A stretch of 64,000 nucleotides of DNA from NCBI RefSeq assembly GCF_002025665.1, contig NZ_CP018786.1, forward strand, positions 4,526,001-4,590,000. Direction: 5' to 3'. Every line of letters starts with the position of its first letter. Position 1 is the first letter of the stretch. Below are positions 1 through 6,340 of the stretch, piece by piece. The notes under the pieces are model-generated. The model saw only the letters and a list, made by a program, of their open reading frames with translations, had not been told where the DNA came from and searched no databases. This stretch comes from Chryseobacterium indologenes (GTDB lineage: Bacteria > Bacteroidota > Bacteroidia > Flavobacteriales > Weeksellaceae). Position numbers and translations under genes: made by a program.

Positions 1-1779
1 AAGACAACCATCAATTAAGTTTTCAGTTGGCATTTCTTCAATTTCATCATCATTTTCATTTTGAAAATATTTTTTTAATACGCTAAATAATTCATACCAA
101 CATAATATTACAGGCAACCTTCCAATAATAATTTCATTTCTTAAAAGCTGTTCAACACCTCTTAGAAATCGTGGATGGATAGTTCCCGTTGTATACCAAT
201 TATTAGCATATAAATTAATAGCTGAAATTAAAGAATTATTAGCAGCCCAATATAGACCCAAATTTGAATATGCATTGCTTAAAAATAACAAACATAAATA
301 AAATTCGTTTTGTGTTTCTTCCTTTGCAAGTTTTCTGACAGCTTTACCAAAAAAGATTAAACTGTCTTTATTAAGATTATTTTCAAGTTTTACTATTCCT
401 CTATTCAAGTATCTTTTACCTGCAACTTTTTCTGAAACTCTTGAAGCTTCTATTTCTGCAATTACATCTGTTAAATCGTCAAATTCTTTATTTGCTGGAA
501 GAACTTCGCTATATATATCAATGATTGTTTTCAATTGATCAAATGGTACATCCAGGTGATTTCTACTTTTTTCAAAATACTCTTTTAATTTTATTAAATC
601 ATTAGAAACATCATTTTGTTGAACAATATTATTTGAAATATTTATGAAACATATGTAGAATTTAGAAAGTAATGCAGATGATGGTTTATTTTCATTCACA
701 CTACATTCTTCTAACATTTCTAAAAACATTTTTTCAATAGAAAAAAAATCAATTTCAATAATCTCTTTTACCTCTTCTAAATTGGAGATTGTTTTAAGAA
801 TATTATATAAATTCAAATAAAGTTCAATATTATCAATATTAGGTTCTTTATGAACAAGTAATCTGAATTGAGAAAATTCTTTAAAAAAATCCAAATAATC
901 ATCATACCAATTAATAAGTGTCCAAGCCTTTTGATAATGTATTCTAATTATTTGTTGCGGATTATCCAGTTTATTGGCAAATTTCATTGCTCTTTCAAAT
1001 TTACCCAACACTTCGGCTTTGGGTAACTCTAACATTCTCGACAAAGTTGCACTCTCTAGGCAGTCTTCAACTAACTGGAAATCTACTTCAAAGTATCTAT
1101 CAGTCTTATTAATATTTTTCTCTAAGTCAGATAGCTCTTCAATTCTTTCTGCATCATTGGCTCCAATTACCTTTTCCTCTAAATAAACTGTAGATAAATT
1201 CAGACATTCTATAACATCATTTAGCAAATAATTAGAATAAACTTTTTCAATTATCCATTCTGCATCAAGTATAGTTAATTCAATATTATAATCTTTTTTT
1301 ATTTGATCTTGTGTTTCTTTTTTATTCTTGCTAGATATTTTTTGGTTCGAAAAGAAATATATTTTGGTATACCCTCTATTTGTACCTATAATACTTTTTA
1401 CGTCAGACTTAACTTTGGGCTTCCAATCTGTCTTAGCACTCATTGCAAATGCCCAATTCTCATTTTCATTCCACTTATTGTCACTAATAAACCATCTATC
1501 TGAAATAAAATTTGACACAGGATAGGTTTCAGAATCTGTTTTTCCATCCCCTCCACCTGTTGGTCCAACTTGGGGAATTAAATTGGGCGTTATCAACTTT
1601 TCCGCTAATCTCCTACAAAGAGTTTCAAAACTATCGTGTTTTTGATTTATAGAAATTTGGCTTATTTCATAGGCTAATTGTTCTCTGGGTAAGATTACTT
1701 TAGATTGAATTTTAGAGTCTGAAAAATACTCTGGTCTTCTTTTTCGATAATATTGTGAAGGAGTTGGAAATTTATTCAT
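1..1779 (-). CDS. Mrr-like PD-(D/E)xK nuclease fused to a helical-repeat region (3' end beyond window)
   Basis: An open frame of 593 codons runs from ATG at 1779 to the window edge without a stop, so the C-terminus is missing. Residues 50-180 look like a restriction-endonuclease core: a glycine-rich acidic loop GPTGGGDGKTD (72-82) followed by FAMSAK (111-116), the position of the QxK/ExK lysine in Mrr-type nucleases. Then come a short strand (KIYFF) and an ILDAEWI segment typical of this group. Beyond about residue 195 the protein is all-helical and TPR-like, with no Walker A motif in the visible part. It begins 62 bases after the polymerase-like gene, as the distal cargo of the mobile element. 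Nuclease-sensor fusions of this kind are common among phage-defence proteins; the defence role is inferred. The frame, the start and the nuclease resemblance are reasonably firm. Whether an NTPase or other domain follows cannot be seen. Confidence 0.75.
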   Translation of the reverse strand, partial: MNKFPTPSQYYRKRRPEYFSDSKIQSKVILPREQLAYEISQISINQKHDSFETLCRRLAEKLITPNLIPQVGPTGGGDGKTDSETYPVSNFISDRWFISDNKWNENENWAFAMSAKTDWKPKVKSDVKSIIGTNRGYTKIYFFSNQKISSKNKKETQDQIKKDYNIELTILDAEWIIEKVYSNYLLNDVIECLNLSTVYLEEKVIGANDAERIEELSDLEKNINKTDRYFEVDFQLVEDCLESATLSRMLELPKAEVLGKFERAMKFANKLDNPQQIIRIHYQKAWTLINWYDDYLDFFKEFSQFRLLVHKEPNIDNIELYLNLYNILKTISNLEEVKEIIEIDFFSIEKMFLEMLEECSVNENKPSSALLSKFYICFINISNNIVQQNDVSNDLIKLKEYFEKSRNHLDVPFDQLKTIIDIYSEVLPANKEFDDLTDVIAEIEASRVSEKVAGKRYLNRGIVKLENNLNKDSLIFFGKAVRKLAKEETQNEFYLCLLFLSNAYSNLGLYWAANNSLISAINLYANNWYTTGTIHPRFLRGVEQLLRNEIIIGRLPVILCWYELFSVLKKYFQNENDDEIEEMPTENLIDGCL

Positions 1780-1841
1780 TTTATATGATTGCAAAAAATT
1801 GTAACTATTGCAAATTACAAATTATTACTAATGGAAAAAAT

Positions 1842-3260
1842 TTATTTATCCCACACTTTTTTAGTCAAATTCGGAGCATACCCAATCTCACGAATAAAAA
1901 TATCTCCAATCATTTTGCAAACAATATCCAAGTGTTGTTCTTTCACTATAATACAGTCATGTAGAGTAAATAGGGGGATTCTTCTTTTGAAAATATTATT
2001 GATTTCTCTTGCAATAATATTTACCATAAAATAAGATTCTAATTGAAAGGTTAGGTAAGAGAGTTTTTTATGCCAGTCAGACTTTTTGAAATCTCTGAAT
2101 TTCTTTCGTTTATATTTTAAAAGTAAATTATTTATGGTAGGGAAATACCTTTTAAAGACAGTTTGTTCATTTTTGTAGCTTGTAGATTTGGCAAATAACA
2201 TAGATAAAAATCTTTTTTTACTATATTTTCTTAAATCGTCCATATCACCGTCAAAGGGTCTGTTAAATTGTCTTTGAAAGTTTTCTTCAAAGTGTGGAAG
2301 CATTATAAAATCATTCATAAAATAATTGTACAGCTTATTATTTAATATCAAATCCTTGAAATGCTGTATCTCCTTATCAGAAGGCTTTACACAGCTTTTT
2401 ACTAATATATAATGATATAAGAGATCTTTACTGTTAATCTTAGAGGTAAGATCTGTAGGCTGTGGGGTATTGTAGTTATACAATATATATGATAGTATAA
2501 ATGGTACTGAAGAAGACAGATCGATTTCAGAGAGCCTTTCATTATCATATTTTAGGTGCTTTCTACATATTTTAGGAAACTGCGTTAAGGCGGTGTGCAA
2601 TCTTCCATCAGTTTCAGGATTATGGTGAAATGTGTAATACCCATTTTTTAAATTCATTACCCGAACTGCATTTAAAAGATATTTTTGATAGTTCCCTGTT
2701 TTTTGATACTCTACATAAAGATCTTTTAAAGCTGATTTTTCGTCTAATGCAAATCTTTTAATATCAAAATAGCCAATGGTGAAATTAAACTTTTTTTTGA
2801 TAATGTTTTTAACAGTTGGTTTATCATACTTCTTTATTTTATTAATAAATGACTGTCCTGAAAGTGGTATCAATTCCAGCTCACCACCCCCCCAATAGTA
2901 TTCAGGGAGCCTATAAGAGAAACAGCTACCTTCTTTATAATTATTTCTCCAAAGGAATCTGCCTTCATTAGGTAAATTAAGATATAAATAATCCAGATGT
3001 AATTTTGAAGCTCTAAAAAAACTTTGATTAATAGCAGCACACATAGGTGCATAATGTTTTATCATAGAATCCATATCATTTTTATTATTTTCAGGGCTTC
3101 TATCATAGGGTTCATCCATATTTTGATAGGTAATATCTTCAATAAGTTTTGAAATAAAATAATAGATGTATTCTTTATTAAATTTAAAAGAAGGTGGAAA
3201 CTTGGCAAGTCTTTGATCTAAATTTAGATTTTTTGGGACTAATATATAATGTTCATTCAT
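1842..3260 (-). CDS. Putative single-subunit polymerase-like replication protein of the mobile element
   Basis: A 472-residue protein with a motif order reminiscent of T7-like single-subunit polymerases. It has DGRLH at 218-222 (compare the DxxGR loop), EIDLSSSVPF at 246-254 with D247 as a candidate metal ligand (motif A), a lysine/arginine-rich helix KKRFLSMLFAKS around 348-359 (motif B), and LHDCIIV at 433-439 with H434-D435 (motif C). No helicase, Toprim or Rep-endonuclease motif is visible. It lies between an excisionase-like gene and the nuclease cargo, where integrative elements and satellites usually keep a primase or replication initiator. The most likely role is priming or replicating the excised element, but this is inferred from motifs alone. 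A conserved hypothetical protein of Bacteroidetes mobile elements is the safe call. Confidence 0.6.
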   Translation of the reverse strand: MNEHYILVPKNLNLDQRLAKFPPSFKFNKEYIYYFISKLIEDITYQNMDEPYDRSPENNKNDMDSMIKHYAPMCAAINQSFFRASKLHLDYLYLNLPNEGRFLWRNNYKEGSCFSYRLPEYYWGGGELELIPLSGQSFINKIKKYDKPTVKNIIKKKFNFTIGYFDIKRFALDEKSALKDLYVEYQKTGNYQKYLLNAVRVMNLKNGYYTFHHNPETDGRLHTALTQFPKICRKHLKYDNERLSEIDLSSSVPFILSYILYNYNTPQPTDLTSKINSKDLLYHYILVKSCVKPSDKEIQHFKDLILNNKLYNYFMNDFIMLPHFEENFQRQFNRPFDGDMDDLRKYSKKRFLSMLFAKSTSYKNEQTVFKRYFPTINNLLLKYKRKKFRDFKKSDWHKKLSYLTFQLESYFMVNIIAREINNIFKRRIPLFTLHDCIIVKEQHLDIVCKMIGDIFIREIGYAPNLTKKVWDK

Positions 3261-3492
3261 TGTTTTACAGATTCGTTTAAAATAAGGACATAGCGATAGT
3301 CCATACAGCTTGTTAGCTATATTTTTTGAGGTTCGTATTGTTTTAAAATTTTAGTTGATTTTTGAGCTGTTATTTGTGATCTAAGCCCATTTGTAATAAA
3401 AAAGATGTACTTTTTAATTAACAGATGCATTGATAAGAGAACAGTTTTTAGAATTATGCCCCATACTAATAAAAACAACTGTCAAATTTGCT
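3261..3492. other. Intergenic spacer of the mobile element
   Basis: About 230 A/T-rich bases between the HTH gene and the polymerase-like gene. I see no clear -7 element, hairpin or small gene. It may carry the leader of the polymerase-like gene. Confidence 0.4.
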
Positions 3493-3756
3493 TTAAGGAT
3501 TTAGGCGTGCTAAAACTTCATTTTTAGAGTAATAAACCCTTTTGCCAATTTTGGTATTTTTCAAAGTTCCGTCATTATTCCAATGAAAAAGTGTTGTTAA
3601 ACTAACATCTAATAATTTAGCTGTTTCTTCACGAGTATAAAACTCTTTCTGATCTTTTGGAGCCTGATCTTGTTGCATTTTTTCTAATACTTTATAAACT
3701 ATTTGCTCAAATTCATTCATTAGTTCGTCTTTTGAAATTGAAATTAATTGTATCAT
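3493..3756 (-). CDS. Excisionase-type helix-turn-helix protein
   Basis: An 87-residue protein. A helical N-terminus (MIQLISISKDELMNEFEQIV) leads into a MerR/excisionase-like winged HTH. The part from YTREETAKLLDVS through TTLFHWNNDG to KIGKRVYYSKNEVLARL is the usual HTH_17 layout of strand, recognition helix and wing. Such proteins in Bacteroidetes elements act as recombination directionality factors or small regulators next to the integrase. I chose the ATG at 3756 because the more upstream in-frame codons overlap a terminator hairpin (3787-3812). The gene follows the repeat array and precedes the polymerase-like gene on the same strand. Confidence 0.8.
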   Translation of the reverse strand: MIQLISISKDELMNEFEQIVYKVLEKMQQDQAPKDQKEFYTREETAKLLDVSLTTLFHWNNDGTLKNTKIGKRVYYSKNEVLARLNP

Positions 3757-3786
3757 AATATTTATTTTATTTTTATTCATACCAAC

Positions 3787-3812
3787 AAAAAAAAGAGACC
3801 TCAAAGGGTCTC
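3787..3812 (-). terminator. Hairpin plus T-run directly upstream of the HTH gene
   Basis: On the minus strand GAGACC(C) and GGTCTC flank a TTTGA loop and are followed by eight T residues, a standard intrinsic terminator. It ends about 30 bases before the HTH start codon, so it either ends the transcript coming from the repeat array or works as an attenuator in the HTH leader. Confidence 0.7.
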
Positions 3813-3850
3813 CTATCTTGTATTTTATTTATTTTGTTAATTTAGGGCAT

Positions 3851-3881
3851 AAAAAAAGACCTAACTCTTTCGAGCTGGTCT
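3851..3881 (-). terminator. Second minus-strand terminator-like hairpin
   Basis: On the minus strand AGACC pairs with GGTCT, with an inner CTC/GAG pairing around a GAAA loop, followed by seven T residues. It lies about 40 bases upstream of the similar hairpin at 3787 and just past the last unit of the repeat array, as the 3' end of a transcript of the array would. Confidence 0.65.
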
Positions 3882-3960
3882 ATCTATCTTAATTTTTTTA
3901 TATAACTATCCGTTGTCTACTGTTTTGAATATTAAATACTTTTTAGATATTATCCAAAAT

Positions 3961-4017
3961 CTGAGCTTGCGTAATACGTTTTTCATGAGGTGCAACCCCT
4001 CTTTGGTTTGTCAAACC
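3961..4017. repeat. Structured repeat, unit 1
   Basis: CGTTTTT at 3977-3983, first hairpin GAGG/CCTC (3987-4001), second hairpin GGTTT-GTC-AAACC (4005-4017). Confidence 0.7.
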
Positions 4018-4102
4018 TTACGACTTTTGACTATTTACACTTAGTAATAAGACAAAATTACCCTATCTACTTTATTTTTGAGGTTTTTGTCTTTCTCAAA
4101 AA

Positions 4103-4159
4103 ATAAGTGACCAACACGTTTTTATTGAGGTGCGCTCCCTCTCTAGTGGCTTGTTCTAG
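4103..4159. repeat. Structured repeat, unit 2
   Basis: CGTTTTT at 4117-4123, first hairpin GAGG/CCTC (4127-4141), second hairpin CTAG/CTAG (4143-4159). The spacer after it carries a separate 7-bp hairpin, TAGCATT/AATGCTA. Confidence 0.7.
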
Positions 4160-4224
4160 TTTGGATTTTTCAGCCATAGCATTTAAACAATGCTAAATAA
4201 ACATAATTTTCCCATGTCTCAAAA

Positions 4225-4280
4225 TGAGTAACTACTGTCGTTTTTAATTAGGTGACTCCCCTTAACAGCATTTCAACTGT
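4225..4280. repeat. Structured repeat, unit 3
   Basis: CGTTTTT at 4239-4245, AGGTGACTCCCCT at 4250-4262, second hairpin ACAG/CTGT (4265-4280) with loop core ATTTCA. The TGAG box is part of a small palindrome CTCA-AAA-TGAG (4218-4228). Confidence 0.7.
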
Positions 4281-4305
4281 AATAGATTTATATATTTTCT
4301 CAATA

Positions 4306-4362
4306 TGAGCTGACTGTTGCCGTTTTTATACAGGTGACACCCCTTATCACTATTTCAAGTGA
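4306..4362. repeat. Structured repeat, unit 4
   Basis: CGTTTTT at 4321-4327, AGGTGACACCCCT at 4332-4344, perfect second hairpin TCACT-ATTTCA-AGTGA (4347-4362). Palindrome CTCA-ATA-TGAG at 4299-4309. Confidence 0.7.
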
Positions 4363-4483
4363 AACAGAATTTTTTAAACATAGAAAATTACTGGACAAGG
4401 AACATCTATCTGATTTTCATTTTAAAAAAACTTTTTAAAAAAAATCAATCTTTTTTAAGTATTCAATTAATGTGCCAAAATTA

Positions 4484-5779
4484 TTAATATCCTAAACTAT
4501 CAAACATTTTTGCTGTTGATTTAGCTTTTTCGACATCTGTTTTGTTAATATATGCCAATAATTGCTTTTCTGTTGTATGTCCAGTAACATTAAGTAAATA
4601 AGCTGTTGCAATTTTTTCATAAAAATTTGATGCAAAACTTTTTCGCCCAATGTGCGAAGTAACCAACTCGTATTTAGGATAATCACCAAAAACCTTTCGG
4701 GTGATTTTAGGCTTTCCTTTACGTTCAATTGTCATCATCTTTCCATTGTAAATTATCTCATCAATTTCTGCAATTTTACATACTTCTTTTATATATAAAT
4801 TAAATTTTACATCCGAAATTTTTCGAGGAAATTCACCATCCCTTTTATCTAAAACTTCTTGAACTTTTTTCAATAAGGGAATTTGCATTTTAGCACCTGT
4901 TTTTATTTGTGTAAATTCTAAGTATTTCCTTCCTTCACTATCTTGAACAATTATTGAAGAGGTGAATCTCATATAATCACTAACACGTTGCCCAGTATAA
5001 CAGGAAATCAAAAGCCAATCCCTTGCATTATCCAAATAATCGTGAGGCATTTCAGTTTTTTCAATTTTATCAAGTTCTTCAAATGTCAAATAAATAGATT
5101 TCGGGTCGTTCCTTATTGATTTTTCAACTTCAAATTTCCAATTTCTAACATGTTTATGAACCTCAATATCAAAAGATTCTGCTACACTACATACCATTTT
5201 TAAAAACTTCAGATTTTTATATGTATTAGAAACTTTGTAAATTTCATTTTGACAATATTTTTCAAAATCAATTCTAAAAGTATTATCTAAATCTTTAAAT
5301 TTCAAGCTCCTGAAAGTTTTCTTAATCGTATTTTTATCATCTATGTAACGTTGCAAGACTTGTTTTACTACACCTGCTTTTTTGATAGTAGCTTCCGTAA
5401 TACTATCTTTTTTAAAAGAAATATAAATATCTATAAAGGGAACAACATCATCAGAATAATTTACTTTTTCCTCTTTTTGACTTTTAGGTTCAATAATAGA
5501 TTTTAGCCACCCCTTCAAATCTAGTTCAGGCTTATCCTCCGCATAACTGGAAATAATATTTGCTTCTAATTGAGCTAAACGTATGTTAATAGTTTCCGTA
5601 TCGTCTTTGTGATTTTTTTTAGATGGTATTTTGCACTTACCATCTTTCCAATCTTTCGGTTTACAGTTTAGGTATGGAACAGGTACACGAATATCAATAT
5701 CCCTGTCTCTGAACTTTGCCCAAATTGTACTTTCCTTATCTGCTACTTTACCCCTAATAAAAAAACTTACTGATGCCAT
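4484..5779 (-). CDS. Site-specific tyrosine recombinase (integrase)
   Basis: A 431-residue phage/ICE-type integrase that catalyses recombination between the element and its chromosomal site. It has an N-terminal arm-binding domain (about 1-100), a SAM-like core-binding domain (about 120-220) and a C-terminal catalytic domain. The catalytic residues are visible: the Arg in SCYTGQRVSDY, the Lys in QIKTGAKM, the HxxR in TSHIGRKSF, the His in VTGHTTEKQ and the Tyr in LLAYINK. The start at 5779 (MASVSFFIRGK) is preferred over an upstream ATG at 5833, because the upstream codons would be translated from a tandem 12-bp repeat and lie next to the promoter. It is the element's last gene before the junction at about 5953. 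Confidence 0.93.
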   Translation of the reverse strand: MASVSFFIRGKVADKESTIWAKFRDRDIDIRVPVPYLNCKPKDWKDGKCKIPSKKNHKDDTETINIRLAQLEANIISSYAEDKPELDLKGWLKSIIEPKSQKEEKVNYSDDVVPFIDIYISFKKDSITEATIKKAGVVKQVLQRYIDDKNTIKKTFRSLKFKDLDNTFRIDFEKYCQNEIYKVSNTYKNLKFLKMVCSVAESFDIEVHKHVRNWKFEVEKSIRNDPKSIYLTFEELDKIEKTEMPHDYLDNARDWLLISCYTGQRVSDYMRFTSSIIVQDSEGRKYLEFTQIKTGAKMQIPLLKKVQEVLDKRDGEFPRKISDVKFNLYIKEVCKIAEIDEIIYNGKMMTIERKGKPKITRKVFGDYPKYELVTSHIGRKSFASNFYEKIATAYLLNVTGHTTEKQLLAYINKTDVEKAKSTAKMFDSLGY

Positions 5780-5800
5780 AATTAAATAATTCAAATTTAA

Positions 5801-5824
5801 AGTTGTACCCAAAGTTGTACCCAA
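5801..5824. repeat. Tandem 12-bp repeat in the integrase leader
   Basis: AGTTGTACCCAA occurs twice head-to-tail, between the predicted transcription start of the integrase (about 5827) and its start codon. The position suits an operator for a repressor or directionality factor. Confidence 0.7.
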
Positions 5825-5830
5825 AAAATT

Positions 5831-5860
5831 CAAATATAGTTTAATTTCAATAAATTCAAA
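5831..5860 (-). promoter_or_regulatory. Integrase promoter (Bacteroidetes type)
   Basis: On the minus strand TTTG (5860-5857), 18 bases, then TATATTTG (5838-5831). This is a full match to the TTTG-N18-TAnnTTTG pattern, about 50 bases before the chosen integrase start. Confidence 0.75.
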
Positions 5861-5937
5861 TTAATTAAATACACTTCAAACACTTTGATATAAAGCATTT
5901 ATAAATTAACTAACAATTTAACAGATTCAAAAAAGTA

Positions 5938-5953
5938 GTCCCTCCAACTCCAC
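5938..5953 (+). other. Candidate right attachment site (tRNA/tmRNA 3'-end-like)
   Basis: GTCCCTCCAACTCCAC reads like the 3' part of a tRNA or tmRNA (end of the T-arm, acceptor strand CAACTCC and discriminator A), but the sequence upstream does not complete a tRNA. A strong terminator follows at once. This is the picture left when an element integrates into an RNA gene's 3' end from the other side; the intact gene should lie left of the window. Confidence 0.6.
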
Positions 5954-5965
5954 TTTTAAAACTAA

Positions 5966-6014
5966 AGAGAAAATGTAACTTATTTATTTCTAAATAATTA
6001 CATTTTCTCTTTTT
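5966..6014 (+). terminator. Strong terminator after the attachment site
   Basis: A perfect 13-bp stem, AGAGAAAATGTAA (5966-5978) with its complement (5998-6010), followed by a T-run. It is probably the original terminator of the target tRNA/tmRNA, now separated from it by the element. Confidence 0.75.
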
Positions 6015-6062
6015 TGTTTTTATTCCTGAATTTGTTCCCAAACATTTTATATTGTCTTCTGA

Positions 6063-6206
6063 TTGACAGAATACAATTCAATTATAAATACCAATCTATT
6101 AGTAAATGCCGATGGGCAAAGAATCATAGCACATTCAAATCCGCAGAAAACATACAGAATCCTTGATTTCAAACTCAAATTAAACACACTAATCGGGAAA
6201 ATTTAA
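6063..6206 (+). pseudogene. Possible gene remnant
   Basis: An open frame of 47 codons without an ATG ends at TAA 6206. Its residues (VNADGQRIIAHSNPQ, then TYRILDFKL) read like genuine protein rather than random A/T-rich translation. I do not recognise the family. It lies just outside the attachment site in a gene-free stretch (5840-6340), so it may be a fragment left by earlier insertions. Low confidence. Confidence 0.25.
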
Positions 6207-6340
6207 AGAGAAAAAAAGACTTCAACCACACAATAAAATATTATACGACAGGTTTTGTCGCCTTGCAGATATAAATTTGTTTCAGAAATTATTTACAACA
6301 CAAACAATCAATAAATTAGTAACTTTAAAAAAAATACTTT

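Larger units (their letters stand above)
3961..4362. repeat. Array of four diverged structured repeats between integrase and excisionase
   Basis: Four units of about 56 bases start at 3961, 4103, 4225 and 4306. Each has, on the plus strand, a TGAG-like box (TAAG in unit 2), a short variable part, an exact CGTTTTT (3977, 4117, 4239, 4321), a G/C hairpin of form AGGTGnnnn(C)CCCT, and a second hairpin. The second hairpin keeps its pairing while its bases change: GGTTT/AAACC, CTAG/CTAG, ACAG/CTGT and TCACT/AGTGA. Units 3 and 4 share the loop ATTTCA. Spacers are unequal and unrelated. No gene of useful length covers the stretch. The compensatory changes point to selection on structure, in RNA or in folded single-stranded DNA. 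The terminators at 3851 and 3787 would suit a minus-strand RNA. Confidence 0.75.

Noticed and set aside
3961-4362. CRISPR array
   Set aside because: Only four units, diverged in sequence, with spacers of unequal length and no cas genes. Conservation is in short boxes and pairing, not in an exact repeat.
3961-4362. Integron attC sites
   Set aside because: The units lack the GTTRRRY/RYYYAAC core sites, there are no cassettes between them, and the neighbouring integrase is a phage/ICE type without the integron-specific patch.
3961-4362. Type III toxin-antitoxin RNA repeats (ToxI-like)
   Set aside because: Unit spacing is uneven and no ToxN-like endoribonuclease gene follows; the next gene is an excisionase-type HTH.
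1-5953. Complete prophage
   Set aside because: No capsid, portal, terminase, tail or lysis gene in the visible part; the gene set fits a satellite or small integrative element better, though the left end is unseen.
6063-6206. Intact small gene next to the attachment site
   Set aside because: No ATG in the frame, so it is listed only as a possible remnant.
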